In this document: piece by piece, positions 17,109 to 24,470 of the stretch
Position numbering within the stretch: position 1 is the first letter of the stretch
Layout of the letters: every line of letters starts with the position of its first letter
NCBI RefSeq assembly: GCF_004135975.1
Contig: NZ_CP026538.1
Location: 1,116,001-1,180,000, forward strand
From: Solidesulfovibrio carbinolicus
Lineage (GTDB): Bacteria; Desulfobacterota; Desulfovibrionia; Desulfovibrionales; Desulfovibrionaceae
Direction: 5' to 3'
DNA: 64,000 nt
Position numbers and translations under genes: made by a program
The notes under the pieces: model-generated
Seen by the model: only the letters and a program-made list of their open reading frames with translations
What the model was told of the DNA's origin: nothing
Database searches by the model: none

Positions 17109-17413
17109 CGCCGGCCGGCAGCAAACGCCATCACAAGCATTTCCGGAGCCGGGCGGCCCGATCCCCAATCCGCTGCCCGCTGCGGCCGGTCCTGAACGCC
17201 GGTTGCCGAGCGCCCCCGCATCGGCCTCCCCCAAGCCTGGCCGTGGGGTCCGTTCCCCCAGGCGGCCGGCCGACCCGGGCCAACCGTGGACGCCGTATGG
17301 CCGTGCCTGCGGCGTCCACGATTTCTAACCGCCGCATATCGTTGAAGCCGGGCTTTCCTCCGCAACCAATCGGGAGTATGTGAACCAGACGCGACGTGAC
17401 CGGAGGGAACGGG
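17109..17413. other. Gene-free stretch with a terminator hairpin
   Basis: No convincing gene is seen between the zinc-ribbon gene and the MFS gene. CGTGGACGCCG (17285-17295) pairs with CGGCGTCCACG (17310-17320), followed by ATTTCT, a plausible terminator on the plus strand. The remainder is GC-rich without clear motifs. Confidence 0.6.
17285..17320 (+). terminator. Hairpin terminator after the repressor/zinc-ribbon unit
   Basis: A perfect 11-bp stem with a 14-base loop is followed by ATTTCT. It separates the upstream transcription unit from the MFS operon. Confidence 0.55.
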
Positions 17414-18592
17414 ATGGGGAAGTGGACGTTGGGCGTGCTATTTGCCGCAACCGTTTGCGGCATCTCCTCCATTTACCTGCCCCAGCCCTTGCTGCCCCTG
17501 CTGGCCGAGGCTTTCGGCGCGTCCCAGGCCACGGCCTCCCTGGCCGTCACCGCCACCATGCTGCCCCTGGGGCTCGCGCCGCTGGTGTACGGGTTTTTTC
17601 TCGACGCCGTGCCGGCCCGGCCGCTTATCGCCTTGTCCCTGGGACTTCTTGGCGCAACCACGGCAGCCTTGCCTTTTTGCGCCGATTTCAAGGTTTTCCT
17701 GGCCTTGCGGGTGGTGCAGGGCCTGGCGGTTCCCTGTCTGCTCACGGCGCTGATGACCTATCTCTCCACTTCCGTGCCGCCGGCCGCGGTGCGCCGGGTC
17801 ATGGCCGCCTACATCGCCGTCACCGTGCTCGGCGGTTTTTCCGGGCGCTTTTTTTCCGGTCTGACCGCCCACCTGTTCGGCTGGCGGTTTCCCTTCTATT
17901 GCCTGGGGGCCACCATCGCGGCCTGCTGTCTGGCCTGTCTGGCCTTGCCCCCGGACGGCCGTTCGGCCTTTTTGCCCATTCGTCTGCGCGACGCGCCCCA
18001 TGTGCTGGCCAAGCCGGGTTTTCTGACCACCTACCTGATCGTGGCCCTGCTGTTTTTCGTGTTTTCCGGGATGCTCAACCTGCTGCCCTTTCGCCTGGGC
18101 GAGCTGGACGGCGGCTACTCCCCGTTGCGGGCTGGGGCCATGTACTGCGGCTATCTCATGGGCATCGTCACCTGCTTGACCTCCCACCGGGTTTCCGGCC
18201 GTCTGGGCGGGCCGGCCGGGGCCATGGCCATGGGCGCGGCCGTGGTCATCGGCGCTGCCGGGCTTTTTGCCGTGCCGGCGACCTGGGCGGTTTTCGTGAG
18301 CGTTTTCGTCCTGTGCACGGGCATGTTCATGGCCCATTCCGTGGCTCCGGGCGTGCTCAACAGCGCCGAGGCCGAACACAAGGGGCTTGTCAACGGCCTC
18401 TATATTTCCTTTTACTATTCCGGTGGCGCGCTTGGAACCTATCTGCCCGGACTGGTCCTGGGACGGCTGGGATTCGGGGCGGCGGCTGCGGTCCTGGTCG
18501 CGGCGGCGGCGGCGGCCACGGCTCTGGCCGTGGGACTGCGGCGGTCCGGTCCGCTGCCTGGGAGCCTGGGCGGACGGGGAGGGGGACGATGA
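17414..18592 (+). CDS. MFS transporter
   Basis: The 392-residue protein has about twelve hydrophobic segments and the typical major facilitator features: VCGISSIYLPQPLLPLLAEAF in the first helix, FCADFKVFLALRVVQGLAVP in helices 3-4, and a pseudo-symmetrical second half starting near residue 200. The C-terminal region LVNGLYISFYYSGGALGTYLPG resembles YnfM/arabinose-efflux-type exporters. Substrate unknown. ATG 17414 has GGAGG ahead of it; an in-frame GTG at 17396 is less likely. The stop overlaps the start of the FliL-like gene (ATGA), so the two are coupled. Confidence 0.85.
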   Translation: MGKWTLGVLFAATVCGISSIYLPQPLLPLLAEAFGASQATASLAVTATMLPLGLAPLVYGFFLDAVPARPLIALSLGLLGATTAALPFCADFKVFLALRVVQGLAVPCLLTALMTYLSTSVPPAAVRRVMAAYIAVTVLGGFSGRFFSGLTAHLFGWRFPFYCLGATIAACCLACLALPPDGRSAFLPIRLRDAPHVLAKPGFLTTYLIVALLFFVFSGMLNLLPFRLGELDGGYSPLRAGAMYCGYLMGIVTCLTSHRVSGRLGGPAGAMAMGAAVVIGAAGLFAVPATWAVFVSVFVLCTGMFMAHSVAPGVLNSAEAEHKGLVNGLYISFYYSGGALGTYLPGLVLGRLGFGAAAAVLVAAAAAATALAVGLRRSGPLPGSLGGRGGGR

Positions 18593-18990
18593 GACGGAAG
18601 GTTTTGCCGCTTCTGGCGATTGTCTGGCTGACAGGCTGGGGCCTGGTCGGCCAAGTCCTGGGCCAGGGCGAACCCGTGGTCCGGGGCGGGACGGTGACTT
18701 ACCCGAATTTTGACGTCAATATCGATGATGGCGGCGGGCTGGGCCGGCTGCGCCTGGGCTTTGAGGTGCTTTTCACCGATGAACTCGGAGCCAAGGCCGC
18801 CGCCGCGCTTCAGGTGCGCGAATCCATCCTGCTTTTTTTGCGGGGAAAATCCGCAGCTGATTTGCTGGCCCCCAAAGGCCGGGATGTGTTGCGGGCGCAG
18901 CTGCTGGCCCACATCAACGCGGCCATCGGCAGCCCCAAGGCCGTCAAATTGTTTTATCTCGACTACGTCGTCATCAAGGGGACGCCATGA
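18589..18990 (+). CDS. FliL-like exported or anchored protein outside a flagellar operon
   Basis: The 133-residue protein has one N-terminal hydrophobic segment (residues 5-27) serving as a signal or anchor. The rest follows the FliL pattern: FDVNIDDGGGLGRLRLGFEV, then RESILLFLRGKSAADLLAPK, RDVLRAQLLAHINAAIGSPK and the closing VKLFYLDYVVIKG. FliL is a stomatin-like ring protein that clamps flagellar stators; here the neighbours are a transporter and a phosphatase, both overlapping by four bases, and no flagellar gene is present. It may modulate a different membrane complex. Family assignment rests on the pattern and was not aligned. Confidence 0.7.
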   Translation: MRRKVLPLLAIVWLTGWGLVGQVLGQGEPVVRGGTVTYPNFDVNIDDGGGLGRLRLGFEVLFTDELGAKAAAALQVRESILLFLRGKSAADLLAPKGRDVLRAQLLAHINAAIGSPKAVKLFYLDYVVIKGTP

Positions 18991-19631
18991 CCGTCATCCG
19001 CTGCATCCGGCACGGCCAAAGCGCCTCCAACGCCGGCGAAGTGACCGAATATCCCGACACCATCCCCCTGACCGGCCTGGGCCACGCCCAGGCCGCCCTG
19101 GTCGCCTCCTGCTTCAACAAACCGCCCCGGCGCATCGTGTTTTCCTCCTTCGACCGGGCGGTGCAGACGGCCATGCCCCTTTGCGAGCGCTTTCCCGACG
19201 TGCCCGTGGCCGTGTGGCCGGTGCAGGAATTCACCTATCTCGCCCCCTTCCGCTACGCCGGCACCCGCCGGGCCGACCGCCACGAGGCCGTGGAGCGTTA
19301 TTGGGAGCGCCTGGATCCCATGTACCGGGACGGCGAGGGCGCCGAATCGTTTCTCGGCTTCTGGGACCGGGTGGAATCCTTTCTTGACCGCATGGCCGAA
19401 GCCAGCGGCCATGTGGCGGTGTTCACCCACGGCCAGTTCCTGCGCGGGGTGATGCTGCGCGTCCTGTGCGGCCGGCTTGGCGTGGAGGAGGCCATGTTCC
19501 GCTTCCGGGCCTTCCGGCAGGCCGTGGCCATACCCAACGCGGCCATGGTGGTCATCGGCCTGTCCCGGCGGTCCCCGGTGCTGGGGCCGGTGGTCACCAA
19601 CCATTTGCCGCCGGAGCTGCTTTCAACCTGA
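18987..19631 (+). CDS. Histidine phosphatase (phosphoglycerate mutase-like) protein
   Basis: The catalytic RHG-type motif is at the start (IRCIRHGQSASNAGE; His in RHGQ), with DTIPLTGLGHAQAAL downstream, a second conserved Arg in SSFDRAVQTA, the Glu in EFTYLAPF and the later VFTHGQFLRGVM containing the second catalytic His. The 214-residue length fits single-domain cofactor-dependent phosphatases such as GpmB/CobC-like enzymes; the substrate is unknown. It overlaps the FliL-like gene by four bases. Confidence 0.88.
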   Translation: MTVIRCIRHGQSASNAGEVTEYPDTIPLTGLGHAQAALVASCFNKPPRRIVFSSFDRAVQTAMPLCERFPDVPVAVWPVQEFTYLAPFRYAGTRRADRHEAVERYWERLDPMYRDGEGAESFLGFWDRVESFLDRMAEASGHVAVFTHGQFLRGVMLRVLCGRLGVEEAMFRFRAFRQAVAIPNAAMVVIGLSRRSPVLGPVVTNHLPPELLST

Positions 19632-19673
19632 TGGACATGGTTTTTTTCGCCAACCCGTTGAAACGGCGCACCT

Positions 19674-19690
19674 GTTGCTCTATAAGCAAC
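19674..19690. promoter_or_regulatory. Short inverted repeat GTTGCT-CTATA-AGCAAC
   Basis: Perfect 6-base arms around CTATA lie 39 bases before the next start codon. The ends (GTTG...CAAC) and central TATA resemble the dyad at 16146-16164, but the total length is 17 rather than 19. It could be an operator or a weak terminator of the phosphatase gene. Confidence 0.35.
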
Positions 19691-19728
19691 AGCATGAGAC
19701 CGTGGGCGAGCGGAACCGGGGGGCTTTG

Positions 19729-20181
19729 ATGGGGCGTGGGCATTTTTGCGGGCGGACTGCGACATGTGCGCTGCTGTTGTTGCTGCTGGCCGTGGCGGCC
19801 TTTGGCGATGCGCCGGCCTGCGCCGCCGAGGCCCAACGCCGGGCCGGAGCCTACTGGTCGGGGCTGTCCCGGGAACAAAAGACCGATCTGGTGCTGGGCA
19901 TCTTCGACGGCTTCAACCTCAACGAGAACATCCTCGGCATCACGCTCAAAAACGAGTACACCATCTGTTCAGAAATCATGGACAGCATCATGCGCCAGTC
20001 CGACGCCTATTTCGCGGACATGCCGGCCGGGCGCATCGTCAGCGGACTCGACGCCTTTTACGCGGAACGCAAAAATCGCAACATCCCCATATCCTGGGGC
20101 GTTTGGGTCGTGGTTCGCAAGAACCGGCGCGACGCCACCCTGCCGCAGTTTCTGGAAGAGCTGCGCAATCTCTACCCCTGA
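19729..20181 (+). CDS. Secreted protein of unknown function (150 aa)
   Basis: ATG 19729 begins a signal peptide (hydrophobic core ATCALLLLLLAVAAFGDAPA, likely cleaved after ACAAE). The mature protein, about 118 residues, is mainly helical with GLSREQKTDLVLGIFDGFN, a single Cys in YTICSEIMDSIM and the aromatic motif PISWGVWVVVRK followed by a helix ending LRNLYP. The pattern of a helical exported protein with one Cys does not match a family I can name. A related layout is seen in the 124-residue exported protein at 48617. Confidence 0.72.
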   Translation: MGRGHFCGRTATCALLLLLLAVAAFGDAPACAAEAQRRAGAYWSGLSREQKTDLVLGIFDGFNLNENILGITLKNEYTICSEIMDSIMRQSDAYFADMPAGRIVSGLDAFYAERKNRNIPISWGVWVVVRKNRRDATLPQFLEELRNLYP

Positions 20182-20256
20182 CCATTCCATGCCTTGCTTT
20201 TTTGGGCGACGCGATTAAAAGGGCTTCGCCGCCGCGTGGGCGGCAAAGGAGGCGGC

Positions 20257-20910
20257 ATGTTGGCGCCTGTTCAGGCCTACTTCGAAAAACGCCTGGCCGA
20301 CACGGCCAAGGCTCTTTCGGACAATCATTTTCTCGTCCATGTCGTGGCCGACGCCGAGGAAGCGGCCCAGGTCGTCATCGGCGAAGTGCTGCCGGCCGCG
20401 GCGCCCAAGGTCGTGTCCTACGGCGGTTCCATGACCCTGGCCGCCACCGGCCTGCCGGCGCTTTTGGCCGCCCGGCCGGAGCTGTCCATCATCAATACCA
20501 TGGACCATGCCATCCCGGCCGAGGAAATGTACGAACGCCGCCGCCAGGCCCTTTTGGCCGACCTCTTCGTCACCGGCTCCAACGCCGTCACGCAGGACGG
20601 CAAGCTCGTCAATCTCGACATGATCGGCAACCGGGCCTGCGCCATAAATTTCGGCCCCCGACACGTGGTGGTGCTCCTGGGGCGCAACAAGATCGTGCCC
20701 GACGTGGCGACGGGCATGGCTCGCGTCAAAAATTACGCCGCCCCGGTCAACGCCATGCGCCTGTCCAAGAACACGCCCTGCGTGGCCACGTCTCATTGCC
20801 AGGATTGCGGCAGCCCGCAGCGCATTTGCAACGTGTGGACCATTACCGAGAAGTGCTTCCCCCGGGGACGCGTCACGGTGGTCCTGATCAATCAGGATCT
20901 GGGATTCTAA
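20257..20910 (+). CDS. LUD-domain (LutC/YkgG-like) protein
   Basis: ATG 20257 has AAAGGAGG ahead; an upstream in-frame ATG at 20194 lacks one. The 217-residue protein has the LUD fold features: VVSYGGSMTLAATGLPALL, DLFVTGSNAVTQDGKLVNLD (typical of LutC and the C-terminal part of LutB), MIGNRACAINFGPRHVVVLLG and GRNKIVPDVATGM. The C-terminal region has CVATSHCQDCGSPQRICNVW, a cysteine cluster not found in plain LutC. LUD proteins take part in lactate utilisation and related redox steps, but no lutA or lutB is adjacent, so the role is open. Confidence 0.88.
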   Translation: MLAPVQAYFEKRLADTAKALSDNHFLVHVVADAEEAAQVVIGEVLPAAAPKVVSYGGSMTLAATGLPALLAARPELSIINTMDHAIPAEEMYERRRQALLADLFVTGSNAVTQDGKLVNLDMIGNRACAINFGPRHVVVLLGRNKIVPDVATGMARVKNYAAPVNAMRLSKNTPCVATSHCQDCGSPQRICNVWTITEKCFPRGRVTVVLINQDLGF

Positions 20911-20946
20911 CAGGGCCGCCCCGCGCGGCCGGATGAGGAAGCGGCT

Positions 20947-21693
20947 TTGGTTTGGAAGAAAATACCCCCGGAAGCGGACTATTTCCACTGCGAGCCCGGA
21001 ACGGACTATTTCATCTGCGAGGAAGGCTTCGTGGTCGAAGGCCGGTTCCTGCAGGACGGGCAGGCCAACCTGGACAAGGCCATCTGGCCCACGGTGCAGG
21101 GCAACCGGGCTTATATCCGGGTGCGCCGCAAGGGCGTGGACAAGAAGTTCCAACTGGTGCGGATTTTCGCCGAGCTGTTCCCGGAGTTGCTCGCCGTCGA
21201 ACTGACGCTGCGCACCCGCAAGGGGCCTTACAACCTGCGCATCGAAGCCGACGCCGGCGACGAGCCGGCCGCCGAGCGTCCGGCCGCGGCCAAGGCGCGC
21301 AAGGAAAAGCCCGTACGCAAGGAGCGTGAGCGCGAACGCGAGCGGGAACGGGAACTCCCCGAGGAGGCCGACGAGGAGATCGTTGAGGCTCCCGAGGAAG
21401 CCTTCGCCGAGGACGAGGACGAGGACGAACCGGCCGTGGCCGTGGCCGACCATCGGCTGTGCCGGGTCTGCAATCTGCGTAAGCGTTCATCGGAATTCAG
21501 CCCCCGCGAGGACATGTGCCTGGACTGCTACATGGGCCGCGACGAACTCCTCAAGGAGATCATCGCCCGCCGCCGCCGCAAGTCCAAGCCCGCCGCTCCC
21601 CGGGTCACGGAAGAAAACGTCGAACGCGGCGGGATGGAAGACAATCTCGACTCGTTTGGCAGCATGGATTTCGGCATATCCCTGCCTGAATAA
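20947..21693 (+). CDS. Charged-linker protein with C-terminal zinc ribbon (TTG start)
   Basis: The frame opens at TTG 20947, with GAGGAAG six bases ahead; no in-frame ATG is available nearby. Residues 1-100 form an apparent globular domain with cysteines (YFHCEPGTDYFICEE). Residues about 105-165 are a highly charged linker including a run of Arg-Glu repeats and a Glu/Asp-rich stretch. Residues about 170-200 hold CRVCNLRKRSSEF and MCLDCYMGRDELL, a CxxC...CxxC zinc ribbon typical of HNH-like or recruiting domains. No family is recognised. It follows the LUD gene by 36 bases and is probably co-transcribed. Confidence 0.75.
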   Translation: MVWKKIPPEADYFHCEPGTDYFICEEGFVVEGRFLQDGQANLDKAIWPTVQGNRAYIRVRRKGVDKKFQLVRIFAELFPELLAVELTLRTRKGPYNLRIEADAGDEPAAERPAAAKARKEKPVRKERERERERERELPEEADEEIVEAPEEAFAEDEDEDEPAVAVADHRLCRVCNLRKRSSEFSPREDMCLDCYMGRDELLKEIIARRRRKSKPAAPRVTEENVERGGMEDNLDSFGSMDFGISLPE

Positions 21694-21712
21694 ACGGCGG
21701 GCGCGTTCCACC

Positions 21713-21746
21713 AATCGTGGGGCGCGCCTGGCCGCCACGATTTTTC
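21713..21746 (+). terminator. Rho-independent terminator
   Basis: AATCGTGG (21713-21720) pairs with CCACGATT (21735-21742) and is followed by TTTC. It lies 20 bases after the stop of the zinc-ribbon gene. Confidence 0.65.
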
Positions 21747-21855
21747 GGACAACGCCTCGGCTGGCCCGTTGCCGGGCATCCGGCCGATTGCGGCGGCGCC
21801 GCCCGTGTCCTGCCTGTGCTTGCGCATCCGGCACGATTCCTGCCAGGAGGAAACC

Positions 21856-23022
21856 ATGCCGCCATCGCCCGATTCCGACCCCGACCAGCGCCCGTCGGCC
21901 GGCGTCGGCCTCAACGAGGCCGACGTGGTCATGCCCTTGGCCGCGGCCATCTGCATCACCATCGGCTGGGCCGTGGTCATGGACTATGAAAGCGTGATCC
22001 AACCGCTGGCGGCCAGTCTGCCGGCGATGGAGTCGCGTATCCGGCTCATGCGTCTGGTCATGGGCCTTTTGACCGTCGGCGGCCTGGGGCTGGCCTTTTT
22101 GGCCGCCAGGGACGGCCGCCGCCGTCGTCAGGCCGAGGCGCAGCTGCACATCGCCCATGCCGCCCTGGCCCGGCGCATGGCCCGGCGCACCGATCAGCTG
22201 CGCACCAGGACCCGCGCCCTGCGCGAGGCCCGGTTGCGCGAACGGCTGGCCGAGACCGAAGCCGAGGCGGCGTACGCCGCCGGCCAGGTGGAAGCCGCCG
22301 GAGCCTATCTGCACGGCGTGGGCAACGCCATTTCGGCCATGGACCTGGAACTGCTGCGCCTTTCCCGGGCCCTGGCCGCCGCGCCGCGCCTGGAGGCCGC
22401 CTTTGCCGCCGTGGCCCAAGGCCTGCGTAGCGGCAAGGCCGACCAGGCCGCGACCGATCTCGAATCCCTGCGCCAGACCCTGCTTGAGCGCGCCATGCCC
22501 AGACTCGCCGCCGGCATTGCCGCCGTGGCCGAGCTCAAGGAGCGCATGGCCGCCGACCTGGAACGCCATCGCGGCGAGTTCGAGCGGCGCGACAAGCGTG
22601 AGCCCTATCTCCAGGACGTGCGCCTGGACGAGGAACTGGCCGCCATCCTCGACCGTATGCCCCGGGCCGCCGGCAGCGATCCCGTGGCTCGGGAGATCGT
22701 CCCCGGCCTGCGCCTGCGTACCCGCAAGCAGCCGTTTCTGGCCGCCTTGGCCGCCCTGGTCAGACAAGCCCTGGACGCCGCCGTGGGAGCCGTGACCGTG
22801 CGCCTGTACCCGGGCTCCGGCGACCGGGCCGTGCTGGTCGTCGAAGGCGCGACCCTGCCTGGCGGCGATGTGGGGCCGGTGGCCGCCGGCATAAACTTCC
22901 TCAACGAAAACGGCGGGTCCGTCCGCCAGGAACCGGCCAGCGCCAACCAGCCGCCGCGCCTGGTCATCGAGATGGCCGGGCAGCCGACCAAGGCGGCCGA
23001 TCCGACCTCCGGCCTTTCTTGA
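21856..23022 (+). CDS. Membrane protein with degenerate histidine-kinase core
   Basis: ATG 21856 is preceded by CAGGAGG. The 388-residue protein has two transmembrane segments (about residues 15-38 and 58-80) and a long coiled coil (about 85-150). It then shows AGAYLHGVGNAISAMDLELL near residue 150, which resembles the H-N-x-x-N phospho-acceptor box of HNVGN-type kinases but with His-Gly-Val-Gly-Asn. The C-terminal segment (LRLRTRKQPFLAALAALVRQ to LNENGGSVRQEP) resembles the last part of a HATPase_c domain, but the N, G1 and G2 boxes are not recognisable. It is probably a pseudokinase or scaffold acting with the HDOD protein that follows. Confidence 0.6.
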   Translation: MPPSPDSDPDQRPSAGVGLNEADVVMPLAAAICITIGWAVVMDYESVIQPLAASLPAMESRIRLMRLVMGLLTVGGLGLAFLAARDGRRRRQAEAQLHIAHAALARRMARRTDQLRTRTRALREARLRERLAETEAEAAYAAGQVEAAGAYLHGVGNAISAMDLELLRLSRALAAAPRLEAAFAAVAQGLRSGKADQAATDLESLRQTLLERAMPRLAAGIAAVAELKERMAADLERHRGEFERRDKREPYLQDVRLDEELAAILDRMPRAAGSDPVAREIVPGLRLRTRKQPFLAALAALVRQALDAAVGAVTVRLYPGSGDRAVLVVEGATLPGGDVGPVAAGINFLNENGGSVRQEPASANQPPRLVIEMAGQPTKAADPTSGLS

Positions 23023-23143
23023 CAGCCTGTCGCAAACCCGTATGATTGCACGATCACTGGCGGAAAATGCCTGAAACGGCAGGGGATGGCGTATGCCCGA
23101 CCCCGGCCGGGCACGGCCGCCGGACAGGCGACGGCAGGAGGCC

Positions 23144-24442
23144 ATGGTCACACGCGCGGTTACCGAACTTTCTCCAGGCATGGTCCTGGCCGAGGACGTG
23201 CTCACCCCGGGCGGGCGGTTTCTCATGCCCCGGGGCACGGTCCTTGATGTCGGCCATCTCAAGTCCTTGCTGGCCTGGAATCTGGCCGAAGTCCGGGTGG
23301 CCGGGGAGGCCTCGCCGTGTCCGGACGCGCCGGCCGCCGCCGCGCCCGATGCGGCGCAGGGCCGGCCCGACGTGCTGGAGGCGGCCGAGGCCGCCGTGCG
23401 CGAGCGCTTTGCCTGCTGTATCCTGGCGGCCTCCCCCTGCGACGTGCTCTTTCGTCTGGCCCTGGACCGCGAGGTCCGGCGGCGGCTGGCCGAGGGCGTC
23501 CCGGCCGGGGAAGGCGGGGAGGACCGTTCCTGGCGCATGATCGAATCCGAGCCCGGACACCTCGCCATGGACGCCCTGCTGCGCGACGAGCCCCAGCTCG
23601 TCTCGCCTCCGGAAGTCTATCTGCGCATCAGCGCGGTGCTGGGCGATCCGGCCAGCACCGTGGAGGACGCGGCCGAAAGCATCAAGCACGACCCGTCCCT
23701 GGCCGCCAAGCTTTTGCGCCTGGTCAACAGCTCCTACTACGCCCGCACCATGCGGGCCATGCGCGGCCGGTTCCCGGCCAAGATCGACAGCCTGTCCCGG
23801 GCCGTCACCGTGGTCGGGGCGCGCCAGCTGGCCACGTTGGCCCTGGGCGTGTCCGTGCTGCCGCTTTTTCAGGACATCCCCCAAAATTGGGTCAACATGC
23901 GGCTTTTCTGGGAGCACAGCGTGGGCTGCGCCGCCGCCGCCCAGGCCCTGGCCGAGGCCACGGGACTGGTCAATCCCGAGACCGCCTTCGTGGCCGGGCT
24001 GCTCCACGACATCGGCCGCATCATCGCCTTCAAGCAGGCTCCGGCCCACATGGCCGCCGCCATGCGTCGGGCCGAGGCCGAGGGCTGCCCGCTCTATCTG
24101 GCCGAACGCGAAGTGCTGGGCTTCGACCACGCCGCCCTGGGCGGCCATCTCCTGCAGAAATGGCAGTTTCCGGCCAACCTTGAGAAAATGGTGCGTTACC
24201 ACCATGACCTCGACGAGCCGTTTATCATCGACGAGCCGGCTGTCGTCCATCTGGCCGATGTGGTGGCCACGGCCATGGGCTGGGGCGGCAGCGGCAACCG
24301 GCGTCTTCCGGCCGTGGACCCGGCCGCCTGGGCCGCCCTGGGCCTGACCGGCGAGGCCCTGGCGGCGCTTGTGCCGGGCATGGAAGATCGCCTGGCCGAT
24401 ACCATGCGGAGTTTTTTCCCGGACCACCAGGGGCCGCTGTGA
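23144..24442 (+). CDS. HDOD domain protein with fused N-terminal module
   Basis: ATG 23144 has GGAGG immediately ahead; a longer frame from 23093 has none. Residues 1-50 (VTELSPGMVLAEDVLTPGG) are the same type of module found as a separate protein at 4496-4924. Residues about 165-370 are the HDOD domain: ISAVLGDPASTVEDAAESIK, LLRLVNSSYYAR, FVAGLLHDIGRIIAFKQ with the HD pair, and VRYHHDLDEPF. It sits between the degenerate kinase and the sigma-54 regulator and is likely part of the same signalling chain. The 432-residue length is normal for this fused type. Confidence 0.87.
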   Translation: MVTRAVTELSPGMVLAEDVLTPGGRFLMPRGTVLDVGHLKSLLAWNLAEVRVAGEASPCPDAPAAAAPDAAQGRPDVLEAAEAAVRERFACCILAASPCDVLFRLALDREVRRRLAEGVPAGEGGEDRSWRMIESEPGHLAMDALLRDEPQLVSPPEVYLRISAVLGDPASTVEDAAESIKHDPSLAAKLLRLVNSSYYARTMRAMRGRFPAKIDSLSRAVTVVGARQLATLALGVSVLPLFQDIPQNWVNMRLFWEHSVGCAAAAQALAEATGLVNPETAFVAGLLHDIGRIIAFKQAPAHMAAAMRRAEAEGCPLYLAEREVLGFDHAALGGHLLQKWQFPANLEKMVRYHHDLDEPFIIDEPAVVHLADVVATAMGWGGSGNRRLPAVDPAAWAALGLTGEALAALVPGMEDRLADTMRSFFPDHQGPL

Positions 24443-24470
24443 GGCCGCCCCAAACCCCGCCGGAGCGCTG

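Noticed and set aside
21829-21844. Sigma-54-like CGGCACGATTCCTGCC
   Set aside because: Spacing of GG and GC fits, but transcription would begin at about the start codon 21856, downstream of the obvious CAGGAGG ribosome-binding site.
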